DNA of 43,377 bases, from positions 1 to 43,377 of IMG/VR virus record IMGVR_UViG_3300021061_000012; one strand, given 5' to 3'. This document shows positions 25,926 through 32,968 of the stretch, piece after piece (position 1 is the first letter of the stretch; each line of letters starts with the position of its first letter). Made by a program: the position numbers and the translations under genes. Below the pieces are notes generated by a model. That model did not search any database. It had not been told where the DNA came from and saw nothing but the letters and a program-made list of their open reading frames with translations. Source of the stretch: a virus.

Positions 25926-27722
25926 ATGTCGATATCTTCCACAACGAACCGGAATGATTACACCGGAAACGGGGCAGTTGACACCTATTCCTATACGTTT
26001 CGAATCTTCGCGAACACGGACCTTTTAGTCACCGTTCGCGACACCAATGACGTCGAAACGACCCTTACCCTTACCACGCACTACACGGTGTCTGGGGTAG
26101 GCGATGCTGGTGGCGGCTCTATTTCCCTAGTTAACGGCGCCTTCTCTTGGCTCGATGCTGATGGTGACCTTAAGTCTAATTACATACTGACCATCCGACG
26201 TGTTCGACCTCTGAAGCAAGAGACTGATATCCGGAACCAGGGCGACTTCTTCCCTGAGACGCACGAAGACGCCTTTGACCATCTGTTGATGATCGACCAG
26301 CAACAGCAGGATGAGATTGACCGCGCTGTTGTTTTACCTGAGACCGTCCCTTCTAGTGAATTTAACCCCCAACTCCCTAGCGATATTGGTGGAGCTGTAT
26401 CTAAGGTTCCTCTGACAAATACCAACGGTAACGGATGGGCTAATGCAGCCGACTGGCCGACTTCTAGTCAGATTGCAAACGCACAGACTCACGCGACCAA
26501 TGCTGCGACGTCAGCAACGAATGCCGCCACCTCTGCGACCAATGCTGCGACGTCAGCAACGAATGCCGCCACCTCTGCGACCAATGCTGCTGCAAGCGCT
26601 ACCGCTGCGGCTGCTTCAGTTTCTGCACAGCTATGGCAAGACGTCGTGTTTAAGACATCGAGCTTCTCTGTTGTCGATGCTGACCGAGGGAAGATGTTCG
26701 CCTGTGATTGCTCGGGTGGTGCGATCACGGTCACTCTGCCGCAGATTAGTGGTCTTACGCTAACTGACCCTTGGGCCATTGGTATCAAGAAAACAGATTC
26801 CAGCGGAAACGCTATCACGATTAATCGCGCGGGTACAGATACGATTGACGGGTTAACGAGCAAGACGATTAGCTCTGCCGATGCTGGTGCAGTCTTAATC
26901 CCCGATACCGACACAGCGCCTGATGAGTGGACGTCTGCGGAATTCGGGGCAAGCGCTGGCAATATGACCGTCGACCGATTTAGTGGTAACGGTGCTACCG
27001 TAGCTTTCACCCTAAGTGTTGACCCTGGTTCAGAGAACAATACATGGGTGTATGTTAGCGGCGTCTATCAACAGAAGGATACTTACTCCGTTTCTGGTAC
27101 GACGCTCACCTTCAGCAGCGCGCCGCCGACCGGAACGAACAATATTGAAGTGATTATTGGTACATCGTTGTCTATCGGAACTCCCAGCGACTCGACGGTT
27201 TCGACAGCAAAAATTGTTGATGATGCTGTCACGCTCGCCAAGATGGAACACGGAACTCAAGGCGACGTTCCGTACTACGGTGCCAGCGGTGCGCCAGCTC
27301 GTCTGAGCGCTGGAACAGTCGGCCAGTCATTTCAAAGTGGAGGTGCCGGCGCTAATCCATCATGGGGCAACAGCTTCGTTTCTCGCGGCGACCCTGCTGC
27401 CGCTGATAAGACGCAGGCGACATTGACAATCAATGGCACCTGGGTCGATTGGGACCTTTCATCGATTGTTCCAGCCGGTGCTAAAGCTGTATTGCTTGGC
27501 GTTGAATTCGTTCAAACAACCGCGGATGTTGGCATGTTTTTTCGTCGAAATGGAAACTCTAACGAAATCGCCAGAAGTGCTCTGCGTTCTCAAGTAGCAA
27601 ACGTTAACTATGCGCGTGACGTCATTGTCGCTTTAGATAGCAATAGAGTAATAGAGTATTTCATCGTAAATACCGGAACGTGGACAAATATTTCGATTAC
27701 TGTGTGTGGCTGGTGGTTCTAA
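25926..27722 (+). CDS. Tail fibre protein (T7 gp17-like N-terminus)
   Basis: 598 residues. Residues 1-150 match the tail-binding domain of T7-like fibres: TYSYTFRIFANTDLLVTVRD, ETTLTLTTHYTVSGVGDAGGG, then YILTIRRVRPLKQETDIRNQGDFFPE in parts. A Thr/Asn/Ala heptad region (about 190-225, units of SATNAAT) forms a likely trimeric coiled coil. Beta-rich modules and a C-terminal domain (TQATLTINGTWVDWDL) follow, the probable receptor-binding tip. It has its own operator-controlled promoter. Confidence 0.92.
   Translation: MSISSTTNRNDYTGNGAVDTYSYTFRIFANTDLLVTVRDTNDVETTLTLTTHYTVSGVGDAGGGSISLVNGAFSWLDADGDLKSNYILTIRRVRPLKQETDIRNQGDFFPETHEDAFDHLLMIDQQQQDEIDRAVVLPETVPSSEFNPQLPSDIGGAVSKVPLTNTNGNGWANAADWPTSSQIANAQTHATNAATSATNAATSATNAATSATNAATSATNAAASATAAAASVSAQLWQDVVFKTSSFSVVDADRGKMFACDCSGGAITVTLPQISGLTLTDPWAIGIKKTDSSGNAITINRAGTDTIDGLTSKTISSADAGAVLIPDTDTAPDEWTSAEFGASAGNMTVDRFSGNGATVAFTLSVDPGSENNTWVYVSGVYQQKDTYSVSGTTLTFSSAPPTGTNNIEVIIGTSLSIGTPSDSTVSTAKIVDDAVTLAKMEHGTQGDVPYYGASGAPARLSAGTVGQSFQSGGAGANPSWGNSFVSRGDPAAADKTQATLTINGTWVDWDLSSIVPAGAKAVLLGVEFVQTTADVGMFFRRNGNSNEIARSALRSQVANVNYARDVIVALDSNRVIEYFIVNTGTWTNISITVCGWWF
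26493..26590 (+). repeat. 42-bp tandem repeat in the tail fibre coiled coil
   Basis: Two identical 42-base units (26493-26534, 26535-26576) and the start of a third, each coding for two heptads of the form ATNAATS. Identity at the DNA level shows recent duplication, so the number of heptads, and thus fibre stalk length, may vary between relatives. Confidence 0.85.
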
Positions 27723-27757
27723 AACATCAAGGGAGGTGGCGAAAGCCTTGACGATAT

Positions 27758-28273
27758 ATGGCGCTCACAAAAGTTGCATCAGGTTTATTGGATAGCGGGA
27801 TACCGACAACATTGTTAGCCGCGGGTGCGGTTGTTCAGGTCGTAAATACGCAGACCGGTGCGGTTGCGACTGGAACAACAACTATCCCGCTTGATGACAC
27901 CATCCCTCAGAACACCGAGGGTAACGAATATATGACGCTCGCGATCACGCCGAGATCGGCGACGAACAAACTAAAAATAGAAGTCCAGTTTTTTTACGCT
28001 CAGAGCGGCGGCGCACATACTACTGTAGCGCTGTTCCAAGATTCAACAGCAAATGCTCTTGCCGCTGTGACAGACGGTACGGGTGTGCCTGATGCGTGTT
28101 CGCCCGCTTCTCTAACGCATTACATGACCGCTGGCACGACGTCGTCTACTACGTTCAAGGTGCGAGCTGGCGGTTCCTCAGCCGGGACAGTCACGTTTAA
28201 CGGTCGCGCTGGTGCGCGGCTTTTCGGAGGCGTCGGAGCATCGAGCATAACGATTACGGAAATCGCTGCTTAA
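27758..28273 (+). CDS. Tail-fibre-associated structural protein
   Basis: 171 residues. Its VVNTQTGAVATGTTTIPLDDTIPQNTEGNEYMT region is a motif repeatedly found in phage and prophage tail-fibre tips or separate fibre-associated proteins, followed by a beta-sandwich ending in SITITEIAA. It directly follows the fibre gene. A GGGAGGTGG lies about 20 bases upstream, which is far for a ribosome site; no better one is seen. It probably contributes to host recognition or is a virion accessory. Confidence 0.7.
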   Translation: MALTKVASGLLDSGIPTTLLAAGAVVQVVNTQTGAVATGTTTIPLDDTIPQNTEGNEYMTLAITPRSATNKLKIEVQFFYAQSGGAHTTVALFQDSTANALAAVTDGTGVPDACSPASLTHYMTAGTTSSTTFKVRAGGSSAGTVTFNGRAGARLFGGVGASSITITEIAA

Positions 28274-28290
28274 CAATGAGGTGAATTAAT

Positions 28291-28602
28291 ATGTCGCCTG
28301 CAATGGAAGATCACGAAAGGTTAATTATGCTGCAAGAACGCATAGCTGTTGCTGAACAACGCGCGGCAGCGGCGCATCACCGCATTGACAAGATGGAGGT
28401 GTTATTTCGTGAAGCTCTCGACGACATAAAGGAAGGCTCAAAACAGGCTCGCGAAGAAGTGAAGGAGCTGACGGACAAAATAACGCAAGTAATCGACTTT
28501 ATGAATCGAGGCAAAGGCTGGGCAGCGGCCGGGTTATTCATCGCCGCAATGTTCGGTTGGATTCTTCAGAAGATATTGACCGCAATCTTTTCTATTAAGT
28601 GA
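28291..28602 (+). CDS. Holin-like membrane protein (XhlA-type layout)
   Basis: 103 residues: an N-terminal acidic coiled coil (about 5-75, with ERLIMLQERIAVAEQRAAAA) and one C-terminal membrane helix (GWAAAGLFIAAMFGWILQKILTAIF). This 'coiled coil plus tail anchor' layout is that of XhlA-type lysis accessory proteins. It opens a cassette of four small genes with membrane or cell-wall features at the end of the late operon, the usual place for lysis genes. Confidence 0.65.
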   Translation: MSPAMEDHERLIMLQERIAVAEQRAAAAHHRIDKMEVLFREALDDIKEGSKQAREEVKELTDKITQVIDFMNRGKGWAAAGLFIAAMFGWILQKILTAIFSIK

Positions 28603-28626
28603 TGCGAAAACCGCAAGGAGACGTCT

Positions 28627-28731
28627 ATGGTCGTTAACGTTTTGTTAGTGATTATCGGGTTTGTGGCCGGAATGCTTTTGAAGGATTTCGTCGTCGATCA
28701 AATCAAGAAGCTTGAAGACAAGAATAGGTAA
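28627..28731 (+). CDS. Small single-pass membrane protein, 34 aa
   Basis: Starts at ATG 28627 behind CAAGGAG. It has a hydrophobic helix (VNVLLVIIGFVAGMLL) and a short charged tail (KDFVVDQIKKLEDKNR). The stop overlaps the next start (TAATG at 28729-28733). Probably a lysis accessory or small holin partner. Confidence 0.65.
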   Translation: MVVNVLLVIIGFVAGMLLKDFVVDQIKKLEDKNR

Positions 28732-29120
28732 TGCGTCGAGTGCTCCTTGAGCGCTTGCAGAGTGATGACTACGGAACCTTCGGGCGAATCATTGCCGACA
28801 GCCTAACGCTTTTTACCTGTGAGCTGCCGTGGCGAGACAACGCGCCGAATATCTCTTGCATTCCAGTCGGGCTGTATCGAGCGCTTTGGGTTTGGTCGAA
28901 TCGATTTCGCTGCATGACGTACCTGCTTTATTCCGTACCTGGTCGTACCGGCATACGGCTTCATCCGGCGAATATGCCTAGCCAGCTCAATGGCTGCATC
29001 GCTCTAGGCGAGAAGCTCGGCACGATTGACGATAAGCCTGCTGTGCTGCTGTCGAGGCCAGCAATGAGGCGTTTTGAAGAGCTCATGGGGTACAAGCCGT
29101 TCGAATTGGAGGTTGCGTAA
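28731..29120 (+). CDS. DUF5675-like protein, candidate cell-wall enzyme
   Basis: 129 residues. The core GRTGIRLHPANMPSQLNGCI with H78 and C89 resembles the His/Cys layout of L,D-transpeptidase (YkuD-type) active sites, although the spacing is shorter. Proteins of this type (DUF5675, as I recall the family) are common in phage lysis regions. It is translationally coupled to both neighbours (TAATG at each side). No lysozyme-like endolysin is visible in this late cassette, so this is a candidate for that role; biochemical function is inferred. Confidence 0.62.
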   Translation: MRRVLLERLQSDDYGTFGRIIADSLTLFTCELPWRDNAPNISCIPVGLYRALWVWSNRFRCMTYLLYSVPGRTGIRLHPANMPSQLNGCIALGEKLGTIDDKPAVLLSRPAMRRFEELMGYKPFELEVA

Positions 29121-29677
29121 TGGGTTTCGGAGAATTACTAACGTCGGTCTTTGGCGGCGGTCTTACTGGCCTATTGGGCGTCATCGTGCAGAAGGTCGCT
29201 GATTACAAGGCTAAGAAGCTTGAGCTTGAAATTCAGCGCGACAAGCAACATCACGAGATTGAGCTACGGAAGGTCGATGCCGCGATAATGCAACAGGAAT
29301 GGGCCGCGCGCACAAAGGTTGCTGAAGTTGAAGCGGCTGGTGCTGAAGCAGTTGCAGATTCCAAGGCATTTGCGATTTCTCTGGCGAGTGAACCCAAGCG
29401 TTACAGTGAGGGTATTCCGGCAACACCGCGTCAGGCGTGGATGATGTTTACGCTTGATCTACTGCGCGGGATTGTCCGCCCTGGCCTTACGATCTATCTG
29501 TGCGCGATTACCACGATTATCTACGTGCAGGCCAACAAGTTGATTCAGGGCGGCATCGAACCAACTGACGCTGTCGAGATTGTCAAGGTCATTATTAACA
29601 CAATTCTATACCTCACAACTACTTGCATACTTTTCTGGTTCGGAACCCGGAACAAGCAGGCCGGACCAAAGCTTTAA
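29120..29677 (+). CDS. Two-helix membrane protein of the lysis cassette
   Basis: 185 residues. A short N-terminal hydrophobic stretch (GLTGLLGVIVQKV), a long charged coiled coil (about 25-85) and two C-terminal membrane helices (GLTIYLCAITTIIYVQ; IINTILYLTTTCILFWFG). Proteins of this design close the late operon in many podoviruses and are variously called holin or unknown. The terminator hairpins follow. Confidence 0.68.
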   Translation: MGFGELLTSVFGGGLTGLLGVIVQKVADYKAKKLELEIQRDKQHHEIELRKVDAAIMQQEWAARTKVAEVEAAGAEAVADSKAFAISLASEPKRYSEGIPATPRQAWMMFTLDLLRGIVRPGLTIYLCAITTIIYVQANKLIQGGIEPTDAVEIVKVIINTILYLTTTCILFWFGTRNKQAGPKL

Positions 29678-29709
29678 TTGAGCGGCACGACAGACGTACT
29701 CCTTCGGGC

Positions 29710-29773
29710 CAAGTTAGCGAAGAAGAAGGTGAACCCGTCGCGTGCATTATCGCTAACCTTCGCTGATAGCGAA
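29710..29773. other. Inverted repeats in the gap after the late operon
   Basis: GTTAGCG and CGCTAAC form a 7-bp inverted pair across about 29713-29757, and TTCGCT-GAT-AGCGAA (29759-29773) is a perfect 6-bp hairpin. These lie between the last late gene and the integrase end and may fold the 3' ends of converging transcripts. Confidence 0.55.
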
Positions 29774-29780
29774 CGGGCAT

Positions 29781-30935
29781 TTACTGCGAAGCGGGGGCTG
29801 CCCCTTCTTTTATCGATGCGCCGCGAATCCGGACGAGCTCTGCCGCCGCGGTCTCGGCAATCTCTTGGCGCGCGTCTTTCATAAGGAAGGAATAATGTCG
29901 TGCCGTGACTCGACTTCCTGGCGCGTGCCCTAGAACACCGGCGATGTGGTCTATAGAGTGACCCTTGCTGTGAACCAGGGTTGCATAGTATCGCCGCATG
30001 TCGCGCATCTGCAGGCCTTCAAGGCCGGCACTCTTCAACATCCTCTCCCAAAACTTCTGAACCCCCACGATACACGTTCCCTTCTTGCGACCTGGAAACA
30101 GGTAGGGGTTGTCCTGAACCCGCGGCAAACGTGCGATGAAGTCACGGGCAACCGAAGACAGCTCTATAATCCGCCCCTTTTTGCGTCTCTTAGCCCTTGG
30201 CAGCACGATTCCGGCCGGCTGTATCCAACCCCATTGGCACTTCCGAATCTCGCCAGGTCGACCGCCTGTAAGCGCTAGAAGCCATAGATAAGCCGTGAAG
30301 GTTGGCTGTTCCTCTACATGGCCATCTATCGCGTTAAACAAGGCGGCTGCTTCCTCAGCACTCGGGTACCTCTCGCGTGGCTGCTCCTGGTTTAGCTTGA
30401 GCTGGACAGGGTTGGTGTGCCGCGGTTTCCAGCCCCACCTTTCGGCTAGGTTGAACGCAGCTCGCAGGCAGGCCATGACCCTATTGGCTTGTGTCGGTCC
30501 GTGGCGCATCGAGTGGAAGAGTGCCAAGCATTCGGCTTCAGTGACCGCGTTGACGTTCTTCTTTCCAAGCGCTGGGATGATGCGTTTCTCCCATGCCCAT
30601 ATGTAATCGCGGACGGAGGCAGGCTCAAGGGTGGGGTAGTGGTCCTTAACGCAGGCGTCGTATAGGTCTTTCATCGTTCGCTGTGGCGCAAGGACCGTAG
30701 CGGGGTCTTCGCCCTTAGAGACGAGGTACAAACGCTCGCGTGCAATCTCACGGGCTTGGGTAAGGTTTAGGGTAGGGAAGTCGCCCAGCTTAGGCTTGCG
30801 CTGCTGGCCAGACTTTGTGCGGTACTTCAAATAAAAGGTGCGCTTGGTGTCAAAGACGCGGATGTGCAGACCGCGCACCTGGTCATCCCAGATCGTTTGG
30901 CCCGGCTTAGCGGACAGGATTTGTTTGCTTGTCAC
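29781..30935 (-). CDS. int: Tyrosine recombinase (phage integrase)
   Basis: 384 residues. N-terminal arm-binding domain (WDDQVRGLHIRVF...YLKYRTKSGQQRK type), core-binding domain, then the catalytic domain with R226 (TGGRPGEIR), R314 (RDMRR), H337 (VLGHAPG) and nucleophile Y348 (ARHYSF). The usual His of the H-x-x-R box is Arg here (R311), a tolerated variant. It is last in a leftward operon that starts at the promoter near 32,870, beside the attP site about 2 kb away; integrase and attP are usually adjacent. It drives insertion into, and excision from, the host chromosome. Confidence 0.94.
   Translation of the reverse strand: MTSKQILSAKPGQTIWDDQVRGLHIRVFDTKRTFYLKYRTKSGQQRKPKLGDFPTLNLTQAREIARERLYLVSKGEDPATVLAPQRTMKDLYDACVKDHYPTLEPASVRDYIWAWEKRIIPALGKKNVNAVTEAECLALFHSMRHGPTQANRVMACLRAAFNLAERWGWKPRHTNPVQLKLNQEQPRERYPSAEEAAALFNAIDGHVEEQPTFTAYLWLLALTGGRPGEIRKCQWGWIQPAGIVLPRAKRRKKGRIIELSSVARDFIARLPRVQDNPYLFPGRKKGTCIVGVQKFWERMLKSAGLEGLQMRDMRRYYATLVHSKGHSIDHIAGVLGHAPGSRVTARHYSFLMKDARQEIAETAAAELVRIRGASIKEGAAPASQ
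29789..29811 (+). terminator. Rho-independent terminator of the late operon
   Basis: AAG-C-GGGG / GCTG loop / CCCCTT followed by CTTTTAT. It reads rightward and lies inside the 3' end of the oppositely oriented integrase gene, stopping late transcription there. Confidence 0.65.
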
Positions 30936-31110
30936 AGCAAGTCTTCATTTTCTTTTTGAGCTCTTCGACCGTTTGTTCTAACCGCCAGACATCATATTCA
31001 AGGTCATCAATTTTATCGAATTTCATTTTTAAATCCATTTCTTCCCATGCTTCCATAGCAAAGGCGTTCGTCGAAAGTAATAAGAGTAGTGCGAGCAAGA
31101 GCGCTTTCAT
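30907..31110 (-). CDS. Small exported coiled-coil protein, 67 aa
   Basis: A clear signal peptide (MKALLLALLLLLSTNAFA) followed by a charged coiled coil (DDLEYDVWRLEQTVEELKKKMK) and CCDK near the C-terminus. Start ATG 31110 overlaps the upstream stop (ATGA) and follows AAAGGAAG. The gene overlaps the integrase start by 29 bases. It is expected in the periplasm; a role in lysogen surface exclusion is possible but not shown. Confidence 0.7.
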   Translation of the reverse strand: MKALLLALLLLLSTNAFAMEAWEEMDLKMKFDKIDDLEYDVWRLEQTVEELKKKMKTCCDKQTNPVR

Positions 31111-31493
31111 GCTGCTTCCTTTCTGCTAATCTGTTCTTCATAAAACTTTCCCCAGAAGTCGACGGTGAACTGCTTAACGGTGTCTTGATAAAGGATATCC
31201 CCATCTTCATAGACTACTAATGTGTGTCCATCATATGTTACTGCTCGATGCGATATAGGTTTATCTGCTGGCATGTTGCCTTCTACTGGCTCTTTCCATT
31301 TGAGTTGAATTTTATCGTACGATATCCGTTCTTTCCTTAATGCGTCGATAACAGCATCGATCATGAATTGGACGTTAACTCTTGAGTAGTGTTCAGCATC
31401 GAAATTTTCGACAGTTGAGGATATGTCTATCGTGAACGATTCATAAGCGTCACGAATGTTTGCTGAGACAGTTGCTTTGTGGGTGAATCTCAT
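31107..31493 (-). CDS. Hypothetical protein, 128 aa
   Basis: Soluble, mixed alpha/beta, without a motif I recognise. A central FMIDAVIDALRKERISYDKIQLKW segment predicts helix then strand. It is tightly coupled: its start overlaps the upstream stop (ATGA at 31490-31493) and its stop overlaps the downstream start. Confidence 0.65.
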   Translation of the reverse strand: MRFTHKATVSANIRDAYESFTIDISSTVENFDAEHYSRVNVQFMIDAVIDALRKERISYDKIQLKWKEPVEGNMPADKPISHRAVTYDGHTLVVYEDGDILYQDTVKQFTVDFWGKFYEEQISRKEAA

Positions 31494-31786
31494 GCTGCCT
31501 CCTTTAAATGCCTCTTATTCTCTGCGTGCCATATCGCTCGCAGCTGATTCAATTTCATGCGTCGGAACTTCGCCGCGTCCGACGGATAGCGGTTACTTAA
31601 CCAAGTGATTATGTGTTGCCGTGGTGGGTTTGGCCAGTATGAATTGGGTGGCGTGAAATTGTTCGTCCACGGCGTTTTTTTAATTCTGACAGTTTCCAGA
31701 TACGCAACCCCACATTGCGTGCATTGATGATGTTCATTTAAATGGCCGCCACACTCACATTTATGAAGATTGTGATAGTTACTCAT
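31490..31786 (-). CDS. Zinc-ribbon hypothetical protein, 98 aa
   Basis: I start at ATG 31786, which overlaps the upstream stop as ATGA; an in-frame extension to 31834 would lie within the upstream gene. Near the N-terminus is a CECGGHLNEHHQCTQCG zinc ribbon. A basic helical C-terminal half follows. It may bind nucleic acid; function is unknown. Confidence 0.65.
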   Translation of the reverse strand: MSNYHNLHKCECGGHLNEHHQCTQCGVAYLETVRIKKTPWTNNFTPPNSYWPNPPRQHIITWLSNRYPSDAAKFRRMKLNQLRAIWHAENKRHLKEAA

Positions 31787-32010
31787 AGGCGGCTCGCTTC
31801 GATGGATTGCATCATAAAACCGAAAATTACCCAATGCAGCGTCAGTCTCTCAAATGGGTTGGCTTTGTAGCCAGAGATATGCAGAGCGGCAAGATACATA
31901 CAATAAGAAATTACTGATGACGCAATGGAGCACGCAATAACAACAAAAATAGCTCTTCTGAATTTCATTTGTTCCTCTCTTCCGATTGCTTCTTCTAAAG
32001 TTTCATTCAT
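31783..32010 (-). CDS. Two-pass membrane protein, 75 aa
   Basis: An N-terminal acidic helix, then a membrane segment (AIFVVIACSIASSVISYCMYLAAL) and a second weaker one (LTLHWVIFGFMMQSI). Start and stop both overlap neighbours by ATGA. It sits in the lysogeny-side operon, where small membrane proteins often protect the lysogen; no function is shown. Confidence 0.65.
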   Translation of the reverse strand: MNETLEEAIGREEQMKFRRAIFVVIACSIASSVISYCMYLAALHISGYKANPFERLTLHWVIFGFMMQSIEASRL

Positions 32011-32201
32011 GTCTTCCTTTCCGGCGCGTGGCGCCCTTTCATTGGTCTAAACTTCCGACAGTCACAGTCGACCTTCATAAAGTCAGCCGCTATACATTCG
32101 TGCGGCGCTTCGGCTGTGTGATGCCCTAGCTTGTGTCCGCAGCTGCAAAGCCGTTCCTGGTCACCACTATAGGTGTAGCGGCCGGTCTTGCGATTACGCA
32201 T
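32007..32201 (-). CDS. Small zinc-binding protein, 64 aa
   Basis: Start set at ATG 32201, which overlaps the end of the upstream gene by 8 bases; longer starts lie deeper in that gene. CSCGHKLGHHTAEAPHEC and a later DCDCRKF give a likely Cys/His zinc site. Such mini zinc proteins are frequent in phage accessory operons. Confidence 0.62.
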   Translation of the reverse strand: MRNRKTGRYTYSGDQERLCSCGHKLGHHTAEAPHECIAADFMKVDCDCRKFRPMKGRHAPERKT

Positions 32202-32772
32202 ACCAGCTCGCATATTCCGGCTTGCCATCCCAGAGCTCGCACCAGCCATACGAATTCATCGTGATATATGGCTTGCCGTTTGTGAATTGCAGAAGCTTGG
32301 TGAACGGCTTCGAATCCTTCAAAAAGGCGTCCTTGACGGCAATACGACTCTCGCTCATAAAGCCTTGTGAACCTTCAACGGACTGCTGGCCAATTTCCTG
32401 CAGCGTCAGCCGGCGTCCGTTCATTGCGACGACCTGGAAGAAATCGCAGTTGGTCTGGTCGTAGCCCCATGAATAGTGGAAGATCGAACCGACCTGGACC
32501 TTGGCGCGGTCCTCTTCAGAACCCTTACGGAGAATCTTGTTAACTTCCCGCCTTGCCCAAACTTCGCGCTGCTGGTTAACTTGTCGCTCTAGGTAAGCGT
32601 CTGCCTGCTCACGGGTGAGGAATCGATAGTTGGCGTATGGCTTCAGTGCTTTAGGCTTCCAGATCATGAGGGTTGGCTTTCCGTCAATCGAGCTGCCGCG
32701 CTTCACCTTTAATCCGCATTCCAAAACTTCAGCTGTTTCCCTTTCCGTCTTCCACACGTCAATCGTTCTCAT
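32194..32772 (-). CDS. Hypothetical protein, 192 aa, first gene of the integrase operon
   Basis: ATG 32772 follows AAAGGGA on the minus strand; an upstream in-frame extension would run through the palindromic repeat. It has a helical, Arg-rich middle (ERQVNQQREVWARREVNKIL) and a C-terminal beta-rich domain (VQVGSIFHYSWGYDQTNCDFFQVV). The latter pattern resembles small proteins of plasmids and phages that I cannot name with confidence. It leads an operon of six coupled genes ending in the integrase. Confidence 0.65.
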   Translation of the reverse strand: MRTIDVWKTERETAEVLECGLKVKRGSSIDGKPTLMIWKPKALKPYANYRFLTREQADAYLERQVNQQREVWARREVNKILRKGSEEDRAKVQVGSIFHYSWGYDQTNCDFFQVVAMNGRRLTLQEIGQQSVEGSQGFMSESRIAVKDAFLKDSKPFTKLLQFTNGKPYITMNSYGWCELWDGKPEYASWYA

Positions 32773-32796
32773 ATCGTCCCTTTCGTTTCCGTTTGC

Positions 32797-32815
32797 TGGT
32801 ACCACATTGGTACCA
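32797..32815. repeat. 19-bp arm-type repeat, left of attP
   Basis: TGGTACCACATTGGTACCA: two palindromes TGGTACCA with 11-bp centre spacing. An identical 19-mer occurs at 33013-33031 on the other side of the tRNA-derived core. These are probably binding sites for the integrase arm domain or an excisionase. Confidence 0.75.
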
Positions 32816-32853
32816 TCTTGCCGCCCTTTGGCGTTCCTTGTTGCATCTTCATT

Positions 32854-32891
32854 GTTAGCTAAAGGCTAACATCTAAAGGGAAACGTGTCAA
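32854..32891 (-). promoter_or_regulatory. Leftward promoter of the integrase operon with palindromic site
   Basis: On the minus strand: TTGACA (32891-32886), 17-bp spacer, TAGCCT (32868-32863). The inverted repeat GTTAGC-TAAAG-GCTAAC (32854-32870) covers the -10 and could be an operator. Because the promoter lies between the attP core and the operon, integration would leave it attached to int. Confidence 0.65.
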
Positions 32892-32918
32892 GGAATTTTT
32901 TACAATGACTAGCTGGGA

Positions 32919-32968
32919 GTCGATTCGTAATCGGCAGGTCCCCGGTTCAAATCCGGGCGTCGGCTCCA
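32919..32968 (+). other. attP: attP core: 3' half of a tRNA-Thr(CGT) gene
   Basis: A perfect tRNA 3' half: anticodon stem GTCGA / TCGGC around loop TTCGTAA (anticodon CGT at 32926-32928), variable loop AGGTC, T arm CCCGG-TTCAAAT-CCGGG, acceptor strand CGTCGGC, T and CCA (32966-32968). No matching 5' acceptor or D arm exists upstream, although AGCTGGGAG recalls a D-loop remnant. Phages of this kind insert into tRNA genes and restore the 3' end from attP. The exact crossover boundary is unknown. Confidence 0.85.

Noticed and set aside
25926-28273. Diversity-generating retroelement target in the tail genes, as in BPP-1
   Set aside because: Despite BPP-1-like capsid genes there is no reverse transcriptase gene and no template/variable repeat pair that I can see.
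29678-29884. Rightward frame beginning at TTG 29678
   Set aside because: Runs through the terminator hairpins and into the opposite strand of the integrase; low-complexity Arg/Ser/Leu product.
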